This document shows positions 1-5,486 of a DNA stretch of 47,761 nt, piece after piece (position 1 is the stretch's first letter; the number at the start of each line of letters is the position of its first letter). The stretch comes from Endomicrobiales bacterium. GTDB taxonomy: Bacteria; Elusimicrobiota; Endomicrobiia; Endomicrobiales; JAFGIL01. The position numbers were made by a program, and so were the translations under genes. The notes under the pieces were generated by a model. The model had not been told where the DNA came from and ran no database searches. It saw only the letters and a list, made by a program, of their open reading frames with translations. The stretch spans positions 1 through 47,761 of the forward strand of contig JAFGIL010000055.1 in assembly GCA_016929635.1 (NCBI GenBank), written 5' to 3'.

Positions 1-61
1 CGTAGGGCAAGGCTTTAGCCTTGCAAAATTATAAAGAAGCAACCCTAAAGGGTTGCCCTAC
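1..61. repeat. Palindromic intergenic element, copy 1
   Basis: A 61-bp unit with 9-bp terminal inverted repeats (GTAGGGCAA at 2-10, TTGCCCTAC at 53-61). Inside are two hairpins: GCAAGGC-TTTA-GCCTTGC at 7-24 and GCAACCC-TAAA-GGGTTGC at 39-56. A near-identical copy lies at 2801-2860 and a diverged, inverted one at 23299-23349. It carries no coding capacity. The architecture fits a non-autonomous, REP- or MITE-like element; the mobilising enzyme is not in the window. Confidence 0.8.
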
Positions 62-106
62 TTGATGACAACACAAAAAACACAACAACGGGTGTCAGAC
101 AAAAAC

Positions 107-643
107 ATGAAAAAAATTGTTTTAGCTTTGATTGCGGCGGCGGTTTGTTTAATCGGGACAGACCCTCCTGCAGGCAAACGCGCAAGCTGGGGTCAGTCCC
201 TTTACGCTGAAACGCAGGTGCTGTTTTCGCCGCGGGGCGGAGTTCAGAAAAAGATTCTGGAACACATTGAAGGAAGCTTCCAGTCAATTGACGTTATGTG
301 CTTCCGCTTCACTTCAAGGCCGCTTGCAAAAGCAATAGTGAAAGCGCACGAAAAAGGCGTGAGGGTGCGCATAATACTGGATAAATCGCAGCAGGTTGAC
401 AGCAAATACTCAAAGTATAAGTATATGAAAGAAAAAGGCGTTGATATAAGGCTGGTTTCCGGAATTGACCACGGCATCATGCACAACAAGGCTGCCATAT
501 TTGATGACAGGATCGTGCTCACCGGCTCCTACAACTGGACAACGAGCGCGGAGAAGTATAACTGTGAAAACGCGGTGTTCAGCGATGACCCGGGCCTTGT
601 GTTTGAGTTCAAAAAAGAGTTCAACGATTTGTGGAAAAGATAA
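107..643 (+). CDS. Secreted phospholipase D-like (single-HKD) nuclease
   Basis: A 178-residue protein of the PLD superfamily with a single HKD motif, H126-N-K128 followed by D133 in HNKAAIFDDRIVLTGSYNW. Single-HKD proteins of this size (Nuc-type endonucleases) act as homodimers that hydrolyse phosphodiester bonds, usually in DNA. The N-terminus, MKK plus a hydrophobic stretch to about residue 17, looks like a signal peptide, so the enzyme probably acts in the periplasm or outside the cell. I chose the ATG at 107 because it places this signal at the N-terminus. In-frame starts upstream (TTG 53, ATG 65) would bury it, and TTG 53 lies inside the repeat. No good Shine-Dalgarno sequence is visible. 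The C-terminal 'CENAVF' segment is typical of the Nuc group. The substrate is inferred, not shown. Confidence 0.85.
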   Translation: MKKIVLALIAAAVCLIGTDPPAGKRASWGQSLYAETQVLFSPRGGVQKKILEHIEGSFQSIDVMCFRFTSRPLAKAIVKAHEKGVRVRIILDKSQQVDSKYSKYKYMKEKGVDIRLVSGIDHGIMHNKAAIFDDRIVLTGSYNWTTSAEKYNCENAVFSDDPGLVFEFKKEFNDLWKR

Positions 644-697
644 AAAATAAGTATAATATTAATCTAAATTGAATTTTAGAAATTTCAATAAATGTAA

Positions 698-855
698 AGA
701 TTGCTTCGCCTTCGGCTCGCAATGACGATTAAAAGAAAGTTCGCAATGACGATTAAAAGAAAGTTCGTAAGGACGATGAAGAGAAAGTTCGCAATGACAT
801 TAAATAGACAGTCATTGCGAGGAGTCCCGATGTTATCGGGGCGACGAAGCAATCT
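698..855. repeat. Composite inverted repeat enclosing four 24-bp tandem units
   Basis: This fills most of the gap between the PLD gene and the histone gene. The left arm (698-726, AGATTGCTTCG...CGCAATGAC) and right arm (811-855, GTCATTGCGAGG...CGACGAAGCAATCT) are inverted to each other. Between and overlapping them are four tandem units of about 24 bp at 717-740, 741-764, 765-788 and 789-812. Units 1 and 2 are identical; units 3 and 4 are diverged. The arms resemble the 'gattgcttcg...cgcaatgac' palindromes seen in many bacterial draft genomes. No ORF is seen. It may expand and contract by slippage. Confidence 0.75.
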
Positions 856-870
856 GATTTAAAGAAATAG

Positions 871-901
871 TATAATTACAACCCGCTGATTGAAAAGCGG
901 G
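871..901 (+). promoter_or_regulatory. Putative -10 box and 5'-terminal hairpin of the histone mRNA
   Basis: A perfect TATAAT lies at 871-876, with no convincing -35 box 16-18 bp upstream because that stretch belongs to the repeat. A hairpin, CCCGCT (882-887) / AGCGGG (896-901) with an 8-nt loop, begins where transcription would be expected to start. It ends 7 nt before the Shine-Dalgarno GGAGG (909-913). A stem-loop at the extreme 5' end usually stabilises an mRNA. The start site is inferred from the -10 position only. Confidence 0.4.
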
Positions 902-920
902 ATTAAACGGAGGTAGTATC

Positions 921-1100
921 ATGGCAGACATCCTGGTTGTAACCAGCAAGGTGAAAAAAGTTGTAAAAGACGCAGGCTTCAGGACAGGCGCTGACTATAT
1001 TGTTGCGCTTTCAAACAAAGTAAGCGAGATTGTAAAAGCATCCATCGAAAAAGTAAAAAACGAAGCTGGAAAGAAAACACTGGGTCAGGAAGACGTATAA
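921..1100 (+). CDS. Bacterial histone-fold DNA-binding protein, 59 residues
   Basis: A short gene with an excellent Shine-Dalgarno sequence (GGAGG at 909-913, 7 nt from the ATG). The 59-residue product starts MADILVVTSKVKKVVKDAG, has a central amphipathic helix (about residues 24-48, ALSNKVSEIVKASIEKVKNE) and ends AGKKTLGQEDV. The ending matches the archaeal histone signature in which a basic 'AGRKT' loop is followed by 'ED' at the start of the last helix. The MAxxLVVxSKVK opening is the one I associate with the minimal bacterial histones, such as the Bdellovibrio Bd0055 type. It should dimerise and bind or bend DNA in the nucleoid. It is a few residues shorter than archaeal histones and lacks most of the last helix. 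It is monocistronic, followed by a strong terminator. The fold assignment is by motif recognition. Confidence 0.82.
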   Translation: MADILVVTSKVKKVVKDAGFRTGADYIVALSNKVSEIVKASIEKVKNEAGKKTLGQEDV

Positions 1101-1119
1101 GTCAGAGAACAGGGAACAG

Positions 1120-1164
1120 GGAACAGAGGACAGAGAATAGAAATCTGTCCTTTGTTCCTTTTTT
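1120..1164 (+). terminator. Rho-independent terminator after the histone gene
   Basis: A 15-bp stem (1120-1134 with 1144-1158, one G-T wobble position) has a 9-nt loop and is followed directly by six T (1159-1164). It lies 20 nt after the histone stop codon, which makes that gene a single-gene transcription unit. Confidence 0.85.
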
Positions 1165-1174
1165 GTATAGCTTT

Positions 1175-1231
1175 GTAGGGGCGGACTTGTCCGCCCTTTA
1201 ATCCTTGATAGGGCGGCTAAAGCGCCCCTGC
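1175..1231. repeat. Palindromic intergenic element, GC-rich variant
   Basis: The terminal inverted repeats GTAGGGGCG (from 1175) and CGCCCCTGC (to 1231) enclose two hairpins, GGCGGAC/GTCCGCC and an imperfect one with a TAAA loop. The plan (GTAGGG ends, two internal stems) is that of the 1-61 element, but the stem sequences differ, so it is probably a sub-family. Confidence 0.6.
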
Positions 1232-1239
1232 GGAAAATC

Positions 1240-1277
1240 TTGCCAATATCATGCCGCAGGCAGATGTAAATTGGCAA
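1240..1277. promoter_or_regulatory. Possible operator or leader hairpin
   Basis: An 8-bp perfect inverted repeat, TTGCCAAT (1240-1247) and ATTGGCAA (1270-1277), encloses a small TGCC-GCA-GGCA hairpin. It ends 25 nt before the start codon of the nuclease gene at 1303. It could be an operator or an RNA structure; nothing else supports a function. Confidence 0.25.
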
Positions 1278-1302
1278 CTACAAATTAACTCACCAATCAA
1301 AA

Positions 1303-1980
1303 ATGCAGAAATTCAGATTTTCGCCATCTTCATTGAACCTTTTCCTTGACTGCCCCAGATGTTTCTGGCTGGACAAGGTAAAAGGCATTAAAAGGCCCAG
1401 GGGAATATTCCCTTCGCTTCCGGGGGGAATGGACCTCGTGATAAAAAAGTATTTTGACTCATACCGCGAAAAAAACGGGATGCCTCCTGAAATAAACGGA
1501 AAAATCGAAGGCGAGCTGTTCGGAGACATGGCTGTGCTTGAGAAATGGAGGAACTGGCGAGCAAGCAACCTCTGTTACGAGGACAAAAAGTACAACGCCC
1601 TGCTGACGGGCGCCCTGGACGACTGCCTTGTAAACGACGGGCATTACATTCCTCTGGATTACAAGACGCGCGGCTCCAAACTGACTGATGACCCGAGGAA
1701 ATACTACCAGAACCAGCTGGACTGCTACAACCTGATGCTTGAATCAAGCGGGTACAAGACCAAAGGCTTTGCGTACCTGCTCTACTACTGGCCCGAGCAA
1801 GTCAGCGAGAACGGCACAGTGAGGTTCCACGTGGAGCCGATAAAGATTGAAACAAACATGGACTCTGCAAAAAAGGTTGTGCGCGACGCTGCTGTTCTTC
1901 TAATCTCGCCGACGCCTGAGCCGAACGCAAACTGCGAGTACTGCAACCTCGTGTCAAGCAGAAACAAAGAAAAAATTTAG
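1303..1980 (+). CDS. PD-(D/E)XK nuclease, RecB/Cas4-like
   Basis: This 225-residue protein has the RecB-nuclease (PDDEXK_1) core. The visible residues are G103-A-L-D106 in 'TGALDD', D119-Y-K121 in 'PLDYKTRG', and the Q138...Y142 motif in 'QLDCYNLML'. The N-terminal 'SPSSLNLFLDCPRCFW' is the usual opening of this family. C17/C20 near the start and C211/C214 near the end could hold an Fe-S cluster or zinc, as in Cas4 and AddB, though those usually have one N-terminal and three C-terminal cysteines. It probably cleaves DNA ends or single strands. No CRISPR array, cas gene or helicase is near, so its partner is unknown. It stands 14 nt before the MscS gene and may be co-transcribed with it. Confidence 0.8.
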   Translation: MQKFRFSPSSLNLFLDCPRCFWLDKVKGIKRPRGIFPSLPGGMDLVIKKYFDSYREKNGMPPEINGKIEGELFGDMAVLEKWRNWRASNLCYEDKKYNALLTGALDDCLVNDGHYIPLDYKTRGSKLTDDPRKYYQNQLDCYNLMLESSGYKTKGFAYLLYYWPEQVSENGTVRFHVEPIKIETNMDSAKKVVRDAAVLLISPTPEPNANCEYCNLVSSRNKEKI

Positions 1981-1994
1981 AAAACGGAGAAAAA

Positions 1995-2633
1995 ATGCCT
2001 AATAATAAAAACGCTACGATAACGATACTGAAAGCTTTGCTTATCCCGGTATTTATTTTTGTTTCGGTGGTAATTATTTTCTTTCTTTACAGAAGCGGCA
2101 GGCTGGGCGGGTTTGCGCTGAAACTCAAGTTAACGAAATACTTTTACACGCTAATCCTGCTAAGCGGAGGCCTGATTGTGCAGAGCATCCTGGATTCAGG
2201 GATAAACTGGTATGCACAAAACATCGCGGAAAAAACCGAATCAACCCTGGATGACGAGATGATGCCTCTCATTAAAAGAACAGGAAGGATTGTCACCTGG
2301 ATTATAGTGCTTCTGTTAATACTGCCGGTTTACGGGGTAAACATCAACGCGCTAATAGCTGCTTTGGGCGTAAGCTCGCTTGCCATAGGCCTTGCAGCGC
2401 AGGACCTGATCTCAAACATCATAGCAGGATTTATGATTATGATTGATATACCGTTTAAAACCGGGGACAAAATCCAGCTTCCGACGGGCGAAGTGGTTAC
2501 GGTTTTTAACATAGGGATACGCAGGTCGCTTTTTAAAAGAGACGACAATGCGGTTATAATCGTGCCTAACGTGGATTTGTGCAAAAGCAAGATAGTAAAC
2601 TTTACATATAAACAAAATCCGAAAAACAAATGA
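1995..2633 (+). CDS. Small MscS-family mechanosensitive channel
   Basis: A 212-residue membrane protein. Hydrophobic segments lie at about 10-30, 45-65 and 97-115. They are followed by the pore-lining TM3 typical of MscS ('ALGVSSLAIGLAAQDLISNIIAGF', about 122-145) and the start of the beta domain ('DIPFKTGDKIQLPTGEVVTVFNIGIRRS'). It should open under membrane tension and release solutes on osmotic downshock. The protein stops within or just after the beta domain and lacks the C-terminal alpha/beta cage of E. coli MscS (286 residues), so it is a short form. An SD-like GGAG lies upstream of the ATG. The stop codon overlaps the ATG of the next small ORF. Confidence 0.85.
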   Translation: MPNNKNATITILKALLIPVFIFVSVVIIFFLYRSGRLGGFALKLKLTKYFYTLILLSGGLIVQSILDSGINWYAQNIAEKTESTLDDEMMPLIKRTGRIVTWIIVLLLILPVYGVNINALIAALGVSSLAIGLAAQDLISNIIAGFMIMIDIPFKTGDKIQLPTGEVVTVFNIGIRRSLFKRDDNAVIIVPNVDLCKSKIVNFTYKQNPKNK

Positions 2634-2764
2634 AATCACCTTTTAAAAACATCAACCTGAGGCAGAGGGATCTGAAACTCAGGAACAGATTTAAGATTCA
2701 GGCACAGAAGAAAAGCAAGCTGAAATCCTCCTTTCCCAAAGGCAAAGGGATGGCAAAAGGCTAA
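2630..2764 (+). CDS. Small basic protein, 44 residues, unknown
   Basis: An open frame that starts in an ATGA overlap with the MscS gene and encodes 44 residues: MKSPFKNINLRQRDLKLRN, then a Lys/Arg/Gln-rich stretch ending KGKGMAKG. It has about 17 Lys/Arg and almost no acidic residues, so it could bind nucleic acid or be a fortuitous basic ORF. The start-stop overlap argues for translational coupling. I recognise no family. Confidence 0.4.
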   Translation: MKSPFKNINLRQRDLKLRNRFKIQAQKKSKLKSSFPKGKGMAKG

Positions 2765-2800
2765 CACCCCTGATTACATAAGATTCATAAAAAAGGTTTT

Positions 2801-2860
2801 CGTAGGGCAAGGCTTTAGCCTTGCAAAAGTATAAAAAGCAACCCTAAAGGGTTGCCCTAC
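2801..2860. repeat. Palindromic intergenic element, copy 2
   Basis: Nearly identical to the 1-61 element: same ends (GTAGGGCAA and TTGCCCTAC), same two hairpins with TTTA and TAAA loops. Only the AT-rich centre differs. The flank AAGGTTTTCGTAG is shared with the copy at 23291, so the element's boundary may extend to the left. Confidence 0.8.
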
Positions 2861-2920
2861 AAAAAAACACTAAGCTACAGCCTTGCCCAGCATTTATCCA
2901 AATTTTGTACCTTATCACAA

Positions 2921-2949
2921 TTGACATTATTAGTAAACATTTGTATATT
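2921..2949 (+). promoter_or_regulatory. Sigma70-type promoter for the response regulator operon
   Basis: TTGACA at 2921-2926, a 17-bp spacer and TATATT at 2944-2949. This is a near-consensus promoter, with transcription expected near 2956 and a leader of about 34 nt before the ATG at 2990. It probably drives the receiver, PilZ and membrane-protein genes to 4624. Confidence 0.75.
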
Positions 2950-2989
2950 ATATACACAAGAATAAACCAGAAAACGACATCCGGGGAAA

Positions 2990-3361
2990 ATGGATAAAAA
3001 ACAGGTAATCGTAATAGACGATTCAATGCTTATAAGGGCCTATGTGAGCGTTAATTTAAGCAAGTTCGGATACGAGGTAATACCATTTGCGGATGCAACC
3101 GAAGCGCTGGTTACGATAAGAAAAAGCAAAAAACCGCCTGACATCATGTTCGTTGACATAAACATGCCCAAGCTGAACGGGTATGCTTTCTGCAAGATTA
3201 TGAAAGAGGACAAAAAGTTTGCAAATATACCGATAGTGTTCATTACCTCTTACAATACAGATTGGGACAGGGAACACGCAAAGCAGTGCGGCGCGAACGG
3301 CTTTATAGCAAAACCGTTTCCTATAGAGAAACTGCTGGATTCGATTAAGCAGTTTTCATAA
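2990..3361 (+). CDS. CheY-like single-domain response regulator
   Basis: A stand-alone receiver domain of 123 residues. All key positions are present: acidic pair D10/D11, phospho-acceptor D56 in 'IMFVDINMPKLNG', switch T86 in 'IVFITS', and K108-P109. There is no output domain, so it must act by binding a partner protein. Its immediate neighbour is a PilZ protein (start 13 nt downstream, same promoter), which suggests a phospho-signal meeting a c-di-GMP signal. No histidine kinase is in the window, so its donor is encoded elsewhere. Confidence 0.93.
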   Translation: MDKKQVIVIDDSMLIRAYVSVNLSKFGYEVIPFADATEALVTIRKSKKPPDIMFVDINMPKLNGYAFCKIMKEDKKFANIPIVFITSYNTDWDREHAKQCGANGFIAKPFPIEKLLDSIKQFS

Positions 3362-3373
3362 AAGGAGCTCATG

Positions 3374-3808
3374 ATGGGTAAAAATTTCGACGGATTGGAA
3401 AAAAGAAAATACGTACGGCTTGCCAAACCGATCCTGGTAAATTTCAGGATTCTTAACAAAAAATCCAAGGAAGTTATAATAAACTGGCGCGACGGGCTCA
3501 GCAAAGACATCAGCAAGGGCGGGCTGCGCATAGAGATATACGACCCCAATCCGAAGTTCAAAAAGATTATTTCCGATCCTGACAATGTGCTTGAATTAAA
3601 CATCCCGCTTTACTTCCAGCGCAAAGCAACCCTGAAAGGCGAGGTTGAGTATGTCCATGTCACCGGGGAGAGCGTCTGGAACCGCAAGGCGTGGGATGCC
3701 AAAGAGAAAGCGGAAACGCTGGAGATAGGGATCGCATTCAAAAGATCAGATAATGAGATAGACAGCCTGATTACGGCTTTTATAACGGACAACTTGGGGA
3801 AAAAATAA
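3374..3808 (+). CDS. PilZ-domain cyclic-di-GMP receptor
   Basis: A 144-residue protein with both halves of the PilZ c-di-GMP site: R11-K-Y-V-R15 (RxxxR) and D45-I-S-K-G-G50 (D/NxSxxG). It should bind c-di-GMP and control motility, export or a surface structure. Two ATGs are adjacent (3371, 3374). The AGGAG at 3363-3367 is better spaced from the second (6 nt), so I use 3374. It follows the receiver gene by 12 nt, and a membrane protein gene follows 15 nt later. The target is not evident; the distant polysaccharide export locus is one possibility. Confidence 0.85.
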   Translation: MGKNFDGLEKRKYVRLAKPILVNFRILNKKSKEVIINWRDGLSKDISKGGLRIEIYDPNPKFKKIISDPDNVLELNIPLYFQRKATLKGEVEYVHVTGESVWNRKAWDAKEKAETLEIGIAFKRSDNEIDSLITAFITDNLGKK

Positions 3809-3823
3809 ACCGGAGGAGGCTTT

Positions 3824-4624
3824 ATGGCGAGAGTATGGCTTTACTTAATCATTCTTCTTATAGAAATTATACTTATTGTTATTCTCCAGAGCATCAACTA
3901 CTACGAATCCTATGAAATCCTTGCAAGGACCACCATGGTGCTTGTGACCGCGCTTATAATCGGCACCGCATTGATAGGAGCCATCGGCTCGGTTATTACC
4001 GCCTTAGTCGAAAAAGTCGACATACTGCTTGAAAAGATAGGATTTTCGATTGTGGAAAAAAGGAATAAGGAGCTGCTGGGTGTAATCCTGATAGTTATTA
4101 TTTCCAACGCCACCATCCACGGCTTTATATCGACAAAACCTACGGTGAGCTCCAGGTTCATTAGGCGCAAAAACATCGACAAGGCAACTCTCGTGTCCCT
4201 TGCGACCATTAATTTCGAGAACTACGAAAAAATCGCAAGCAAACTGAATGTTTATATAAATATCAAAAGCATAAAGAAGATACAAAAACTGGCCATAGAG
4301 CGCATGGAAGACCAGAAAGAGATATTAGAGGCTGCCAAGGAATTGAGCAAATCATACATCCCGGGAATGAGCGAGGACGAGACCAACGGCTTCGAGGTGC
4401 TGGTTAAAAAACTGTATGCAAAAGGGAGGCAGGACGTGATTTACAGCCTGTACAAGCACATCATGTCGCTGAATAAAAATTCGGCGGACTTTATAGGCGG
4501 CTCTGCCCTTGCGGTTACGGTGCGCTCTTTGGATAAGAGAGAGATCCTTGAGGAGATTTTGCGGGCAAAGGATACACCGAACTTCTGCCTCGAAATAGTC
4601 AAAAAGAAGCTCCAAAAGAAATAA
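3824..4624 (+). CDS. Membrane protein of unknown function
   Basis: A 266-residue protein with a strong Shine-Dalgarno sequence (GGAGGAGG at 3812-3819). The N-terminal third is hydrophobic: a long helix at about 3-22, a second at about 35-62 containing 'GTALIGAIGSVITA', and a third at about 84-102. The rest is soluble, charged and helical, with an 'SAFD/YKH' type repeat pattern that could be HEAT-like, ending KKKLQKK. I recognise no family. As the last gene of the receiver-PilZ unit it may be the membrane effector of that signalling pair. This is inferred from position only. Confidence 0.7.
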   Translation: MARVWLYLIILLIEIILIVILQSINYYESYEILARTTMVLVTALIIGTALIGAIGSVITALVEKVDILLEKIGFSIVEKRNKELLGVILIVIISNATIHGFISTKPTVSSRFIRRKNIDKATLVSLATINFENYEKIASKLNVYINIKSIKKIQKLAIERMEDQKEILEAAKELSKSYIPGMSEDETNGFEVLVKKLYAKGRQDVIYSLYKHIMSLNKNSADFIGGSALAVTVRSLDKREILEEILRAKDTPNFCLEIVKKKLQKK

Positions 4625-4628
4625 TACA

Positions 4629-4693
4629 TTGTACAACGCCGGGTGTTGTACAACACATTGCAAATACGTTATACAACACCCGGCGTTATACAA
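4629..4693. repeat. Long inverted repeat (TACAAC element), full copy
   Basis: Two 26-bp arms (4629-4654 and 4668-4693) are inverted to each other, with 24 of 26 positions complementary and a 13-bp centre. Each arm is also a small hairpin (TACAAC and GTTGTA around GCCGGGT). The right arm ends 4 bp before the sirtuin ATG. A single arm recurs at 9360-9382, also just before a gene start. Confidence 0.8.
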
Positions 4694-4697
4694 ATAA

Positions 4698-5471
4698 ATG
4701 AATATGCTGGATAGAGAAAAGATAGGGGAGATAGCGCGCCTTTTAAAAAAAGCGAAAAGCGTGTTCTTTGTAACAGGAGCAGGGATATCCGCGGACTCGG
4801 GGCTTCCCACGTACCGCGGCGTCGGAGGATTATACAACGACACCGTTACGGACGAGGGCATACCCATAGAGACAGCGCTTGCAGGCGAAACCCTGAAATC
4901 CCGCCCTGAACTTACGTGGAAGTACCTTTCCCAGATTGAAAAAAACTGCAGGTCAGCAAAGTTCAACCGGGCCCACGAAGTCATAAAAGAGATGGAAGAC
5001 ACTTTCGAGCGGGTCTGCGTGCTGACGCAGAACATCGACGGCTTCCACCACCAGGCAGGCTCGCAAAACGTGATAGACATCCACGGCGACATCCACAGAA
5101 TAATGTGCCCGGGCTGCGGCTGGAAACGTACTATTGAGAACTTCTCCGAGATCGAGATTCCTCCTGCCTGCCCCCTGTGCGGAAAAACAGCAAGGCCGGA
5201 CGTGGTTTTTTTCGGGGAGATGCTCCCGTACGAAAAGCTCCTTATGCTTGACGATGAGTTAGCAAAAGGCTTTGATATTTACTTCTCGGTGGGCACCACA
5301 AGCGTGTTTCCCTACATTCAGGAGCCGATGTTCAGCGCAAAACGTATGGGAAGACCGACCGTTGAGATAAACCCCGGCGAAACCGGGATTTCAGGTATAG
5401 TTGACATAAGGCTGCCGCACCGCGCGGCAGAATCCCTGGATGCAATATGGAGCGAGTTCAATAAAAATTAA
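4698..5471 (+). CDS. cobB: Sirtuin, NAD-dependent protein deacylase
   Basis: A 257-residue Sir2 protein that removes acyl groups from lysines at the expense of NAD, giving nicotinamide and O-acyl-ADP-ribose. Visible motifs are G27-AGISADSGLPTYR for NAD binding, Q111-NID, catalytic H129 in 'IDIHG', a zinc site C137-x2-C140 / C158-x2-C161, and G199-TTS. It lacks the usual AxxxRYxxR stretch of SIRT5-like desuccinylases. Instead 'GVGGLYND' follows the NAD loop, as in another bacterial subgroup, so acyl preference is open. No Shine-Dalgarno is visible; the inverted repeat ends 4 nt before the ATG at 4698. A second ATG at 4704 is possible. Confidence 0.93.
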   Translation: MNMLDREKIGEIARLLKKAKSVFFVTGAGISADSGLPTYRGVGGLYNDTVTDEGIPIETALAGETLKSRPELTWKYLSQIEKNCRSAKFNRAHEVIKEMEDTFERVCVLTQNIDGFHHQAGSQNVIDIHGDIHRIMCPGCGWKRTIENFSEIEIPPACPLCGKTARPDVVFFGEMLPYEKLLMLDDELAKGFDIYFSVGTTSVFPYIQEPMFSAKRMGRPTVEINPGETGISGIVDIRLPHRAAESLDAIWSEFNKN

Positions 5472-5486
5472 TTAACCGAGGTAACG

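Noticed and set aside
717-812. The four 24-bp tandem units as a CRISPR array
   Set aside because: Units abut with no unique spacers, copies diverge, and no cas genes are present.
1388-1747. Minus-strand frame of 119 codons across the nuclease gene
   Set aside because: Antisense to a gene with clear PD-(D/E)XK motifs; product is low-complexity Ser/Pro/Arg-rich, as expected from a shadow frame.
4352-5092. A long (246-codon) open frame on the minus strand
   Set aside because: It runs antisense across the end of the membrane protein gene and the first half of the sirtuin gene, shows no recognisable domain, and is explained by codon bias in the real genes.
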